From Paraburkholderia sp. Ac-20340 (lineage in GTDB: Bacteria > Pseudomonadota > Gammaproteobacteria > Burkholderiales > Burkholderiaceae), in the NCBI RefSeq assembly GCF_017104965.1, contig NZ_JAAGPR010000004.1, forward strand, positions 372,001 to 436,000: a stretch of 64,000 bases of DNA, in the 5' to 3' direction. The first letter of the stretch is position 1. Each line of letters starts with the position of its first letter. A program made the translations under genes and the position numbers. A model generated the notes under the pieces. The model did not search any database and was not told the DNA's origin. It saw only the letters and a program-made list of their open reading frames with translations. This document shows, one piece after another, positions 53,485 to 63,100 of the stretch.

Positions 53485-55029
53485 TTGACTCTCTCCATGC
53501 CTGACTCCATGTGTGCGCAATCGAGCGGCGCGTATCCCATTACGGTCGATGGCGGCACGATTGCGGGAATCGTCGATAAGGATCGCTCGCTGATCGAATA
53601 TCGCGCCATTCCTTTTGCTGCGCCGCCCGTCGGTGAATTGCGCTGGCGCGCCCCGCAACCGGTCGTGCCGTGGGACGGTGTGCGCGTGTGCGATCGCTTT
53701 GCGCCGATGTGCGCGCAGCCCGAACGCCCCGCGCGCTCGGTCTTCCTCGAATACGCAGGCGAGCAGCGAACCAGCGAGGATTGTCTTTACCTCAACGTGT
53801 TTGCGCCGCTCGACCGGCCCGCAGAAAAATTGCCCGTGATGGTCTGGATTCACGGCGGTGCGTTTCAGGTGGGCTCGAGTACGAATGCCACCTTCGTGCG
53901 CGGCGATCTTACGCGGCATGGCGTGATCCTCGTCACGGTCAATTACCGCGTGAATGCCTTTGGCTTTCTCTCACATCCCGAATTGACCGCCGAATCGGAG
54001 CATAAAGCCTCGGGCAATTACGGACTGATGGATCAGATCGCGGCGCTTGCGTGGGTACGCAGGACTATCGCAGCATTCGGCGGCGATGCAGACGCGGTGA
54101 CGGTTTTTGGTCAGTCGGCAGGAGGCGCGAGTATTGCGAATCTGATGGCGTCGCCGCTGGCAAACGGTCTGTTTCATCGGGCGATTATTCAAAGCGTCGC
54201 CTTCATGCCGATGATGCCGCTTGCGCAGGCCGAGCAGCAGGGCGTCGACTTCATGAAGCGCGCGGGCGCCGCGTCGATTGCCGAATTGCGCGCCCGGCCC
54301 GCCAGTCAGATCGTCGGACTTGCGAAGGCGACATTGCCGTTGATCTGGCCTTCGGTCGACGGATACGTGATGCCTGAATCCGCCGAAGCTTCTTTCGCGG
54401 CCCAGCGGCAGATGCGCATGCCCGTGCTGACTGGCTGGACGCGTGACGAAGGCACGGTGTTTCCCGCCTACGAGGAAGCGGGCGCATTGCGCGAGGCGTT
54501 GCGTGCACGCTTTGGTTCGCGGCTGGCCGAAGCCTTGCACCATTACCCCGCCGCCGACGCTACGCAGGCGCGCGATTCCGCAAAGCGCATCAATGGCGAT
54601 GCGCTCGCGGGTGCGGGCGTATGGAAGGCCGCGTGCGCGCACGCGCAGGGCGGCAATCCGGTTTGGCTCTATCACTTCGAACACGAGCAGCCGTTCCACG
54701 GCGGTCAGGCCTATGCGGAGAGCGACCCTGCAGCGGCGCTCGGGGTCTTTCACAGTGCCGATTATCCCTATGTATTCGGAACGCTCAAAGAGCTCACGCG
54801 GGCGTGGACGCCGGCTGATGAGGTGGTGCGCGACGTGATGCAGCGCTACTGGGTCAGTTTCGCGCGAAGCGGCCATCCGCATGTCGATGGCCTGCCCGCA
54901 TGGCCGTGTTTCGATGCGGATGGGGACGCCACGATGCGCCTTGGCGCTGTACCCCACATGGATTCGATTCCGCGTCTCGATGCACTACGTTTTCTCTGCG
55001 CAGAAAACATGATCGGCAATTTCCTCTAA
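53485..55029 (+). CDS. Type-B carboxylesterase/lipase
   Basis: 514 residues from TTG 53485 (GAGGA 9 bp upstream; ATG 53497 is an alternative). Alpha/beta-hydrolase carboxylesterase type B: YRAIPFAAPPVGELRWRAPQP, SEDCLYLNVFAP, VMVWIHGGAFQVGSS (oxyanion hole), nucleophile Ser211 in VFGQSAGGASIANLM, and a late HSADYPYVFG with the catalytic His. No signal peptide, so cytoplasmic. It may hydrolyse esters of plant phenolics brought in by the neighbouring transporter, an inference from context. Confidence 0.88.
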   Translation: MTLSMPDSMCAQSSGAYPITVDGGTIAGIVDKDRSLIEYRAIPFAAPPVGELRWRAPQPVVPWDGVRVCDRFAPMCAQPERPARSVFLEYAGEQRTSEDCLYLNVFAPLDRPAEKLPVMVWIHGGAFQVGSSTNATFVRGDLTRHGVILVTVNYRVNAFGFLSHPELTAESEHKASGNYGLMDQIAALAWVRRTIAAFGGDADAVTVFGQSAGGASIANLMASPLANGLFHRAIIQSVAFMPMMPLAQAEQQGVDFMKRAGAASIAELRARPASQIVGLAKATLPLIWPSVDGYVMPESAEASFAAQRQMRMPVLTGWTRDEGTVFPAYEEAGALREALRARFGSRLAEALHHYPAADATQARDSAKRINGDALAGAGVWKAACAHAQGGNPVWLYHFEHEQPFHGGQAYAESDPAAALGVFHSADYPYVFGTLKELTRAWTPADEVVRDVMQRYWVSFARSGHPHVDGLPAWPCFDADGDATMRLGAVPHMDSIPRLDALRFLCAENMIGNFL

Positions 55030-55140
55030 ATGCTGTAAAAGCTGGCGGTGCAGATGCACCTCCAGCCCGAAGTCCAATCAATCGCCAATCTTTAACTAAG
55101 GATTGCGAATAAAAATTAAAGAGGCAATGGAGATCGAATC

Positions 55141-56226
55141 GTGGACAAAAAGCAACTCTTCAGGCTGGCAACGGCAGGTGTGCTGGCATCGTCCGGGTGT
55201 CATGCCGCATTCGCACAATCGTCGATACAGATGTTTGGCATTATCGATTCTGGATTGACCTACGTGACGAATGTTGGCGGTCATTCGAAAGTCGCGGCGA
55301 CGGACGGCATTCAGCGCAACAATTTCTGGGGCATTCAGGGAGCGGAAGATCTGGGCGGCGGCACACAGGCGATTTTCCGGCTGGAGAATTATTTCGCGCT
55401 GAATACAGGCGCAATTGCGGGCAGCGCGTTCTTCACCGATACCTATGTGGGTTTGCGCGACAAACGCCTCGGACAATTGAGTTTTGGCCGGCAATATGAT
55501 TTCGGCTCGAATCTCGTGCGCTATATTGCCTGTCTCGAGTGCGGCGTGTATAGCGTGCAGAACGCGGATCTCGATCGCGCTGCCGGCGATCATCTGAGCA
55601 ACACGATCCAGTACAAGAGCCCGAATTTTGCGGGCTTTACGTTGGGCGCAATGTATGGATTCGGCCAGAACGCGACGGGGTCGAGCAATCTCGGCCGCTC
55701 GTACAGTCTGCTCGCGCAGTACGAAAACGGTCCGTTCAGCAGCGCGCTGATCACCACCAACATTAACGGCTCGCCGGTGTCGACCGCAACGATTGGCGCT
55801 GCGGAATTTCTGGGCGTGGACACCACGAAAACGTCCACGATCTATGCCGATCAACGCCGTATTTTTGGCGCGGGCGCTTCGTATCGATTCGGCGCGTTGA
55901 CTGCAATGGCGATGTACACCAACACGCACTTCACCTTGCAGTCCCAGCATGCAACGGACCAGGTCGTGCGGGCGGGCGTGACGTGGCTCGCGCGGCCCGA
56001 CGTGTTGTTTTCGGTGATGGAAACCTTCGATCGCCTCGACGACGATCGCTGGTATTCCTCGTATGCCAGCGCGACGTATCTGCTTTCGAAGCGCACGCGC
56101 GTTTATACCGACCTTGCTTTCCAGAAAGCCAGCGGGCAGGGCGCTGTGGCTTCGATCTATCAGATCGGGCGCTCTTCGACGACTTCGCAGGGACTGGTTC
56201 GTATCGGCATGGTGCACACGTTTTGA
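55141..56226 (+). CDS. Outer-membrane porin, OmpC-like
   Basis: 361 residues from GTG 55141 (GGAGA upstream). Signal peptide MDKKQLFRLATAGVLASSGCHAAFA, mature QSSIQMFGIIDSGLTYVTN, NFWGIQGAEDLGGGTQAIFRLENYF and C-terminal GLVRIGMVHTF. Standard betaproteobacterial porin with a somewhat divergent N-terminus. It follows the carboxylesterase after 111 bp and is likely part of the TetR-controlled set. Confidence 0.9.
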   Translation: MDKKQLFRLATAGVLASSGCHAAFAQSSIQMFGIIDSGLTYVTNVGGHSKVAATDGIQRNNFWGIQGAEDLGGGTQAIFRLENYFALNTGAIAGSAFFTDTYVGLRDKRLGQLSFGRQYDFGSNLVRYIACLECGVYSVQNADLDRAAGDHLSNTIQYKSPNFAGFTLGAMYGFGQNATGSSNLGRSYSLLAQYENGPFSSALITTNINGSPVSTATIGAAEFLGVDTTKTSTIYADQRRIFGAGASYRFGALTAMAMYTNTHFTLQSQHATDQVVRAGVTWLARPDVLFSVMETFDRLDDDRWYSSYASATYLLSKRTRVYTDLAFQKASGQGAVASIYQIGRSSTTSQGLVRIGMVHTF

Positions 56227-56323
56227 GTGGCGGCGCTGGTCACGGCGGTGCCGTCCGTCGCCAGCGCCTGTCGAAAGCCCGTTGCCGTGCACTGCGCGGG
56301 AACGGGCGAAGGTAACACTGCGA

Positions 56324-58336
56324 TCAGTACGACAATCCGTACCCGAACGCGTACAAAGGATGCTGCGTATCGTGAGGAACATCCTCGCGTTGCGCGACGA
56401 CTTCATCCATCGACGAAGGCAGTTCGAATGGCAAATGCCCTTCGGGTTTCGCCTTGCCGGTTAGTACATCGAACAATGCCGTATCGCTAATACCGAAGTT
56501 GGCGAGAATGGCGGTCGCCTTGTCCTGCACGTTCGTGAGAATCGCCGGTCGATCCATATACACGCTGACGATGGACTTCGGCGCCAGCGCGGCCTGTTTG
56601 ATGGCTTCGTAATCGGCGCTGCCGTCCTTGAACGCGAGACTGCCTTCGTGCTGCATCGAGCCGAACAGATAGGTCGGATGCAGCGTTTCATAAGGCGTAC
56701 TCACGCGGACAATTGCGACATCGGCGTCCTGCGGATTACTGACCACGGTGTAGCCGTATTGCTGCGCGACAGTCGAATCGATGCCGTATAACCAGACCTT
56801 TTTGCCGGTTGCGCTCATCGGCAGATAATTGCCGGTGTTTTGCAGCAGCACCAGCGAGCGCCGTTGCGCGTCGAGTGCCTGCGCCTGGAACGAAGCATTG
56901 CCCACGATCGAGCTGGCGGCGTCTGCATCCACATAAGGATGATCGAATAGTCCTTGCTGGAACTTCTGCAGCAGCACGCGATAAGCCGATTCGCTCAAAC
57001 GGCTTTCGCTAAGCAAGCCTTCTTTGACGGCCTCGATGAGAAATGACGGATCGCCTTCGCCGCCGAACTGGTCGATGCCGGCATTCGTGGCTCTCACGAA
57101 ACGTTGCAGCCGCGTGGCGGTTTCCATACCCCACGGCGTCCCGAATCCGACGAACGAAGGCGCACCGGAGGAAACCCCATTGAGGCAGTTCGAATCGCAA
57201 TCCGAGGCGATGCCCCAGTCCGAGACGATCACGCCCTGAAAGCCATATTTGCCGCGCAGCAGATCGGTCAGCAACGGTTTGTCGAAGGCGCCGCCCACCT
57301 GTTCTAGTGTGATGCCGTCGATCGTCACCGCTGAATCGGGTTCGGAATAAGTTGGCATGACCGAGCCGACCTGAGCCGCGAAGGCGCCTTCGAACGGTTT
57401 CAGATGATACGCAAAGTTATTGCCGGGATAGGTTGCATAGCGCCCGTAGTAATTGTGGCTGTCGTAGCCGTCCTTTTGCGCGCCATAACCGGCCCAATGC
57501 TTGACCACCGCAATCACGCTGCGATCGTTGATGCCGGTCGCGCCGCCCTGAAAGCCTTCGATATAGGCCTGCACCTGGGCTTTGGCGAGATCGGCATCTT
57601 CGCCGAAGGTGCCGTTGATACGCGCCCAGCGCGGCTCCGTCGCCAGATCGGCCTGCGGGGACAGCGCTTCGGTGATACCCACCGCGCGATACTCCTGGCG
57701 GACGATATCGCCGAATGTGCGTGTCAGCGTCGCATCGCCGATGGCGGCAAAGCCTAGCGTTTCAGGCCATTGGGAGAAGCCGCCGCCGCCCGCGCTGGCC
57801 CCGAGTACATACTGGAAATGACTGCGCGGGTCTGAGCTGATCGAGACCGGAATTGCCAATCGCGACTGCTCGGCCAGCGTCTGGATCTGGTTGTATTGTT
57901 GCGCCATGGTGTGTGCGTCGGCGCTCATCCGCGTGATGAAGGTGTTGATCGCCAGATCGTTGATCTGCGTTTTCAGGCTGGCGAGATCGTAGGCGGAGCC
58001 GGTGCCGGCGCCGGTCGTGTCGTCGAGCACCGGGGCCGTGCCGTGCAGCATCAAGCCCGCCTTTTCGGCTATCGTCAGGCGGTTCGTCAAATCCCGCGCG
58101 CGCGTTTCGGCGGGCAATCGCCAGTCTTCATAGGGATCGAGCTGGCCATTGCGATTCATGTCCTTGAACTGAAAGCCCTCGGCTTTGATGAGCGGTAAGG
58201 TGGTGTAGCCGAGATCGCGCTGGGTAACGGTCGAATCCAGATGGTTGCCCCCGCAAGCATACAGGCCGCCAATCAGTGCCGAAGCGATAGTGACCGGTAC
58301 AGACAGGCGCAGTACGGGTCGTGAAGCGATACGCAT
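56324..58336 (-). CDS. Glycoside hydrolase family 3 beta-glucosidase, lipoprotein
   Basis: 670 residues from ATG 58336, behind GGAGGAAAC. The signal ends in lipobox LYAC (Cys28), so it should be lipid-anchored, likely to the outer membrane. The GH3 N-domain starts RDLTNRLTIAEKAGLMLHG; the nucleophile is Asp373 in GVIVSDWGIASDC, and KHWAGYGAQKDGYDSHNYYGRY and AVHKPF-like segments match the family. The C-domain runs to YAFGYGLSY at the very end, so there is no FnIII domain. Upstream in-frame codons would give a longer leader but no ribosome site. It probably releases glucose from plant glucosides. Divergent from the AraC gene. Confidence 0.9.
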   Translation of the reverse strand: MRIASRPVLRLSVPVTIASALIGGLYACGGNHLDSTVTQRDLGYTTLPLIKAEGFQFKDMNRNGQLDPYEDWRLPAETRARDLTNRLTIAEKAGLMLHGTAPVLDDTTGAGTGSAYDLASLKTQINDLAINTFITRMSADAHTMAQQYNQIQTLAEQSRLAIPVSISSDPRSHFQYVLGASAGGGGFSQWPETLGFAAIGDATLTRTFGDIVRQEYRAVGITEALSPQADLATEPRWARINGTFGEDADLAKAQVQAYIEGFQGGATGINDRSVIAVVKHWAGYGAQKDGYDSHNYYGRYATYPGNNFAYHLKPFEGAFAAQVGSVMPTYSEPDSAVTIDGITLEQVGGAFDKPLLTDLLRGKYGFQGVIVSDWGIASDCDSNCLNGVSSGAPSFVGFGTPWGMETATRLQRFVRATNAGIDQFGGEGDPSFLIEAVKEGLLSESRLSESAYRVLLQKFQQGLFDHPYVDADAASSIVGNASFQAQALDAQRRSLVLLQNTGNYLPMSATGKKVWLYGIDSTVAQQYGYTVVSNPQDADVAIVRVSTPYETLHPTYLFGSMQHEGSLAFKDGSADYEAIKQAALAPKSIVSVYMDRPAILTNVQDKATAILANFGISDTALFDVLTGKAKPEGHLPFELPSSMDEVVAQREDVPHDTQHPLYAFGYGLSY

Positions 58337-58419
58337 TGTTTCCTCCATATATCGAGCGAAATACGCTCGTTTTATTGTTGCGAGAAGCAGGAGGAATGCT
58401 AGCGTCAGCCGCCCTGGCG

Positions 58420-58459
58420 GGTTTGACCGCAGGGTGCAGGATTTGACCGCGTGGAGCAG
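58420..58459. repeat. Two 20-bp direct repeats in the GH3/AraC intergenic region
   Basis: GGTTTGACCGCAGGGTGCAG (58420-58439) and GATTTGACCGCGTGGAGCAG (58440-58459) match at 16 of 20 positions with exact 20-bp period, two DNA turns. This is the arrangement bound by AraC-type activators. A separate short hairpin, CGAGCG-aaata-CGCTCG (58353-58369), lies in the GH3 leader. Confidence 0.55.
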
Positions 58460-58557
58460 CAGATGTAACGCAATGTAAGGCGTCATGGCAAGACCCTATG
58501 GTGCAGGCCAGCACGCGCAAGCATGATCGGCCATTCAGGAACTATTCACTGTGATCG

Positions 58558-59655
58558 ATGCGATCGATGTCTGCGCAACCTTTGTCGGGCGCCGCACTGC
58601 GCTCCCGTACCGTATCGAATCGCCTTGCCGCCGATGTACTGGATGCGGCAGTCGCCGCTGGCGTCGGGCCTGATCTGTTTGCGCAACGTACCGGCATTTC
58701 GGCGCGCGATCTCACGGATGTCGATGGCCGTATCGATGGCGTCAGACATGCACGGTTCGTCGAATTCATGTGTTCGCTGTCACCGTCGATAGAGTGGCTG
58801 GTCGAGCGGCGCTGTGCGCTCTTTCCGCATTTTCCCGCGCTCGGCAATCTGTGTTTCAACGCGCGGACATTGCGTGATGCCATCGATGCTTTCATGCGAT
58901 TCAGGCCGATCGTCGGCGAATTCGATTTTCTATTTTTCAGGGAAACCGCGGACTGGGTTCAGATCGAATATGTGGCGGAATTCATGCCGCAACATTGCCT
59001 GCAGGCGCTCGCCAATTTTCAGGTGCTGGCAACGCTGATACGCGCATACGATATGACGGGCACCACGCTGTTTCACGTGTCTCTGACCGGTCGCGCGCCT
59101 CGCAACGCACGGCTGCTTGCCGATTATTTCGGTGCGCCCATTCAATTCGAAGCGAGTGCGAATTGCATGCGTTTCGCGGCTTCGCTGCTCGATCGACCTT
59201 TTTCGCATTACAACGCGCCGCTCGCGCCTCATCTGCTCCAGCAGGCCCAGCAGAAATTGCAGCAATCGCAGCGCGGGTATCGTTTTTCCGCGAGTGTGGA
59301 GCAACTCATTACCGCGCTCGTGACCGACCCGGATAACGATATGCCCGGCACAGCCTCGTTGCTGGCGAGAGTGTGCGAACGGCTCGAGACGTCGCGCTGG
59401 ACGCTGCACAGGCGTTTAAGAATCGAAGGATTGAATTTCGGCGATCTGGAGGCGCGCGTCAAACTCGATCAAGCCTGTCGTCTGCTAGGCGAGACCCAGC
59501 GCAGCCTTTCGGAGATCAGCGAAATGCTGGGCTTTTCTTCGCAGAGCGCTTTCACGCGGTTCTTCCGCAGCCGGCATCAGATGGCGCCTCAGGCTTTTCG
59601 GCAGCACCAGCAACAATGGAATGCTGTGTCGTCCTGCGAGAGCGCGCGGGCGTGA
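58558..59655 (+). CDS. AraC-family regulator with arabinose-binding-like N-domain
   Basis: 365 residues from ATG 58558 (ATG 58567 is also possible; no good ribosome site for either). The N-domain (residues about 20-220, LFAQRTGISARDLTDVDGRIDG, FRETADWVQIEYVAEFMPQHC) matches the OruR/AraC Arabinose_bd group, and the C-terminal HTH spans residues about 250-345 (RVCERLETSRWTLHRRLRIEGLNFGDLEARVKLDQACRLLGETQRSLSEISEMLGFSSQSAFTRFFRSRHQMAPQAFR). It is divergent from the GH3 gene and probably activates it through the direct repeats. Confidence 0.88.
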   Translation: MRSMSAQPLSGAALRSRTVSNRLAADVLDAAVAAGVGPDLFAQRTGISARDLTDVDGRIDGVRHARFVEFMCSLSPSIEWLVERRCALFPHFPALGNLCFNARTLRDAIDAFMRFRPIVGEFDFLFFRETADWVQIEYVAEFMPQHCLQALANFQVLATLIRAYDMTGTTLFHVSLTGRAPRNARLLADYFGAPIQFEASANCMRFAASLLDRPFSHYNAPLAPHLLQQAQQKLQQSQRGYRFSASVEQLITALVTDPDNDMPGTASLLARVCERLETSRWTLHRRLRIEGLNFGDLEARVKLDQACRLLGETQRSLSEISEMLGFSSQSAFTRFFRSRHQMAPQAFRQHQQQWNAVSSCESARA

Positions 59656-60159
59656 GTTGTTGCGTGATTCCAGCGGCAATAGCACGATGTTTATGTGCTG
59701 TACATCGCATGACTTTTCGTCAAGGCGCGGTAATGAAAACAATAACTCTGCGCGCCACGTCAGGATTTAAAGTGTCGTAAAATTCCGCCGAAAAGTTAGA
59801 ATGGCGATTTGTTGCAAATCAGGATGATGCGCGCTGTTATTCGTATTGAATATCTGCGCGATGTGAATCATCCGCAATCTCCCATTTTGCATAATATTAT
59901 TGTCGATCAAGAAAGCTTGATTGACTGTCATGTCACTGTGCCAATGATGTGAAAAGATGCACGTGGCGTTCGCGTCTTCGTAAAACAGGCCGCTTATGCA
60001 ATGAATCGCATAAGCGGTCGCATATCGCCTATACAACAGAGCGCGCGCCTGAATCGATGTGGAATGACTCACGTTCGATATCTGGAGCGGCGATTCAATA
60101 GTAGTAAAAGTCAATGAAACGGGGATAAGAATTCGTGCTTGCCCCCGAAAAAGGTAAGC
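59656..60159. other. 504-bp AT-rich non-coding region with dyads
   Basis: Base composition drops clearly compared with both flanks, between about 59.74 and 60.15 kb. It contains a 10-bp perfect inverted repeat CCGCTTATGC (59990-59999) / GCATAAGCGG (60008-60017) and ATCAAG-aaag-CTTGAT (59906-59921). A minus-strand open frame (59767-60219) overlaps the next gene's start and resembles nothing, so I do not annotate it. This must hold the promoter of the macroglobulin gene. Confidence 0.5.
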
Positions 60160-63100
60160 ATGGATATCCTGCGATTGCTCTTCGTACTGCCCCTGCGTGT
60201 GCTGCGTGGCCTGTTCCATTTGATCGTGAAGATATTGCGGCCGGTGTTCGGCAGCGTCTCATGGTCGGCACCGGGCTGGGCGATTAGCACGAGCGCGGCG
60301 CTTCGCGAGCGCCCCCGATACTTTGCGGTTCGTGCGTTTGGCGCCGTTGCGTTGGCCATTGCGGCCTGGGGCGCGTGGCACTGGTATGTGCATCGCCCAA
60401 AGCCCGCCGAGCCGCAGCGCATTACGTTCCAGGCCCGGGTGCCGGCGGTGACGGATTACGTTTCAGCGGACGGCACGCCGAAGATCACCGTTCATCCGCT
60501 CGAAGTGGTCTTTTCCGGTTCGGCCGCGCCGATCGAACTCGTGGGCAAGACCGTTACCAAAGGCATCGCCATGAAACCCGCCCTGAAGGGCGAGTGGAGC
60601 TGGACGGACGATCACACGCTGCGTTTCGTGCCAGCCGCCGACTGGCCGGTAGGCGGCCATATCGAACTCGACTTCGATGTGCGCCAGGCGTTTGCTCCGC
60701 ACGTACTCATGGCTGACGATCATCTGGCTTTCGATCTCGCGCCGTTCGTCGCCAAAGCCGGTAATGCGGAGTTCTATCAGGACCCGCAGAACGCCACGGC
60801 GAAGAAGACCATCATGCCGGTGAGCTTCAATTACCCGGTCGATACCGCGCAATTCGAAAAGCGCATCTCGCTCGCCCTGGCGGGCAGCGACGGCAAATTC
60901 AATACGCCGCTTAAATTCACGGTGACCTACGACGCCTACAAGCTGAATGCATGGGTTCACTCGCAGCCGCTCGATCTGCCGCGTGACGACGGCGCGGTGA
61001 AGCTGACCGTGGATAGCGGCGCACGAAGCTCGCGTGGCGGCGCCGGCATCAAAGATCCGCTGACGTCGATTGTGCGCGTACCGGGTCTGTATAGCCTCGC
61101 GGTAAATAGCGTGAGCCCGACTCTGGTCGATAACGACCGGTATGAGCCGGAGCAGGTGCTCGTCACCGAAATCAGCGGGGCGGTGCGCGGCACTGATCTC
61201 AATGGCCTGATCAAGGCGTGGGTGTTGCCAAAACGCAGGAAAGGCGTCGACCAGAAAGACGACGACCCGCCGTATGAATGGAACGCAGAAGATGTGAGCG
61301 AAGACGTCTTGCAGCATTCGCAGGCGCTGCCGCTCGAACTCGTTCCCACCGAAAGCGACTACGCAGAACTGCAGAGTTTCAAATTTCACGCGGAACCGGG
61401 GCAACGTGTCTACGTGCGCATAGCTCCCGGGCTGAAATCGTTTGGCGGCTATATGCTCGGCCAGTCTGCGCTGCAGACGTTTACCGTGCCCGACTATCCG
61501 AAGCTCCTGCACTTCATGGCCGATGGCTCGCTGCTTTCCTTGAGTGGCAGCAAGCGTATCTCGGTGGTGTCGCGCAATCTGCCGGGTATGCGACTGGAGA
61601 TTGGCCGCGTATTGCCGGATCAATTGCAGCATCTGGTGAGTTTCAATCAAGGCAGCTATACGCATCCTGACCTTGGCTATAGCTTCAGTGAGGACCACAT
61701 CGTCGAGCGCTTCGAGCAGAAGCGGGTGTTTCCGAAGGCAGGCCCCGGTCAGGCGCATTACGAGGGTATCGATCTTGGCCAGTATCTGACGAGCGGCAAG
61801 CGCGGCGTGTTCCTGCTGCATCTGTCGGCTTACGACCCGGTAGCCGAAAAGAAGAAGGCCGAAAAGGCCGCGCAAGCCGCGGATCAAGGCTCGGGCAATG
61901 GCAACAGCGACGGCGGCTCCAGCGACGATAACAGCACGGATGACAGCGGCGATAACGGCGGCGACGAAGCCTCGCCCACCGACACCCGCATGATCGTCAT
62001 CACGGATCTGGGCATGCTGGTCAAGCGTGCGCTCGACGGCAGCCAGGACGTGTTCGTGCAGTCGATCCGCACCGGCCAGCCGGTTGGCGGCGCGACGGTA
62101 TCGGTCCTCGCGCTCAATGGCCAGACCCTGTACACGCAGGACACCACGGCAGACGGCGTCGTGCATTTCCCCACCTTCAAGGGTCTCGACCGCGACAAGC
62201 GGCCGATGCTGTACGTCGTGAAAAAGGCCGACGACCTGTCGTTCCTGCCGGTGGGCGGCCAGGATCGCCAGCTCGATTTTTCGCGTTTCGATGTGGGCGG
62301 CGAGCGCAATCCGGTCAGCGAAGGCCAGTTGTCGGCGTATCTGTTTTCGGATCGCGGCATTTACCGGCCCGGCGATCTGTTTCATATCGGCGTGATCGTG
62401 CGCGCGTCGAACTGGACGCATAGCCCGTCCGGCGTGCCGCTGCAGGCGGAAATCGTCGATCCGCGTGGCATGACGGTCAAACGCATGCCGCTTGCCGTCG
62501 ATAATTCCGGCTTTAGCGAACTGTCATACACGCCGTCGGAAACCGCACCCACGGGCACGTGGGCGGTGAATCTCTACATCGTGAAGAACGGCAAGACGGA
62601 TGAACCGATCGGCTCGACGACCGTGCAGGTAAAAGAGTTTCTGCCGGACCGCATGAAAGTGCAGGCAAAGCTCTCGCAGCAGGTGGCCGAAGGCTGGGTC
62701 AAGCCCGATCAGCTCAAGGGCGTAGTGGATGCGCAGAATCTGTTCGGCACGCCGGCGGCGAACCGGCGCGTCGAAGCGTCCTTGACGCTGCGACCGGTCT
62801 GGCCGCAATTCCGTAGCTGGCAGGACTATCACTTTTTCGACGTGCGGCGCGCGAAAGAGGGCTACACGACCAACCTGCAGGACGGCAAGACCGACGACAA
62901 GGGCCATGCCGAATTCGATCTCGACCTCAAGAAATATGCGGACGCTACCTATCAGCTCTATTTCCTGAGCAAGGCGTACGAGGCCGAGGGCGGCCGCAAT
63001 GTGGCCGCCAATGCGCAGACGCTGGTTTCCAGCGACGACTGGCTGGTGGGCTATAAATCGGTTGACGATCTCGACTACGTGAAGCGTGGCAGTCCGCGCG

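Noticed and set aside
59767..60219. 150-codon minus-strand open frame in the AT-rich gap
   Set aside because: Overlaps the macroglobulin start by 60 bp, shows no ribosome site and resembles no protein; AT-rich DNA opens frames by chance here.
60463..62421. 652-codon minus-strand open frame
   Set aside because: Antisense to the alpha-2-macroglobulin gene, whose domains are recognisable in the plus frame.
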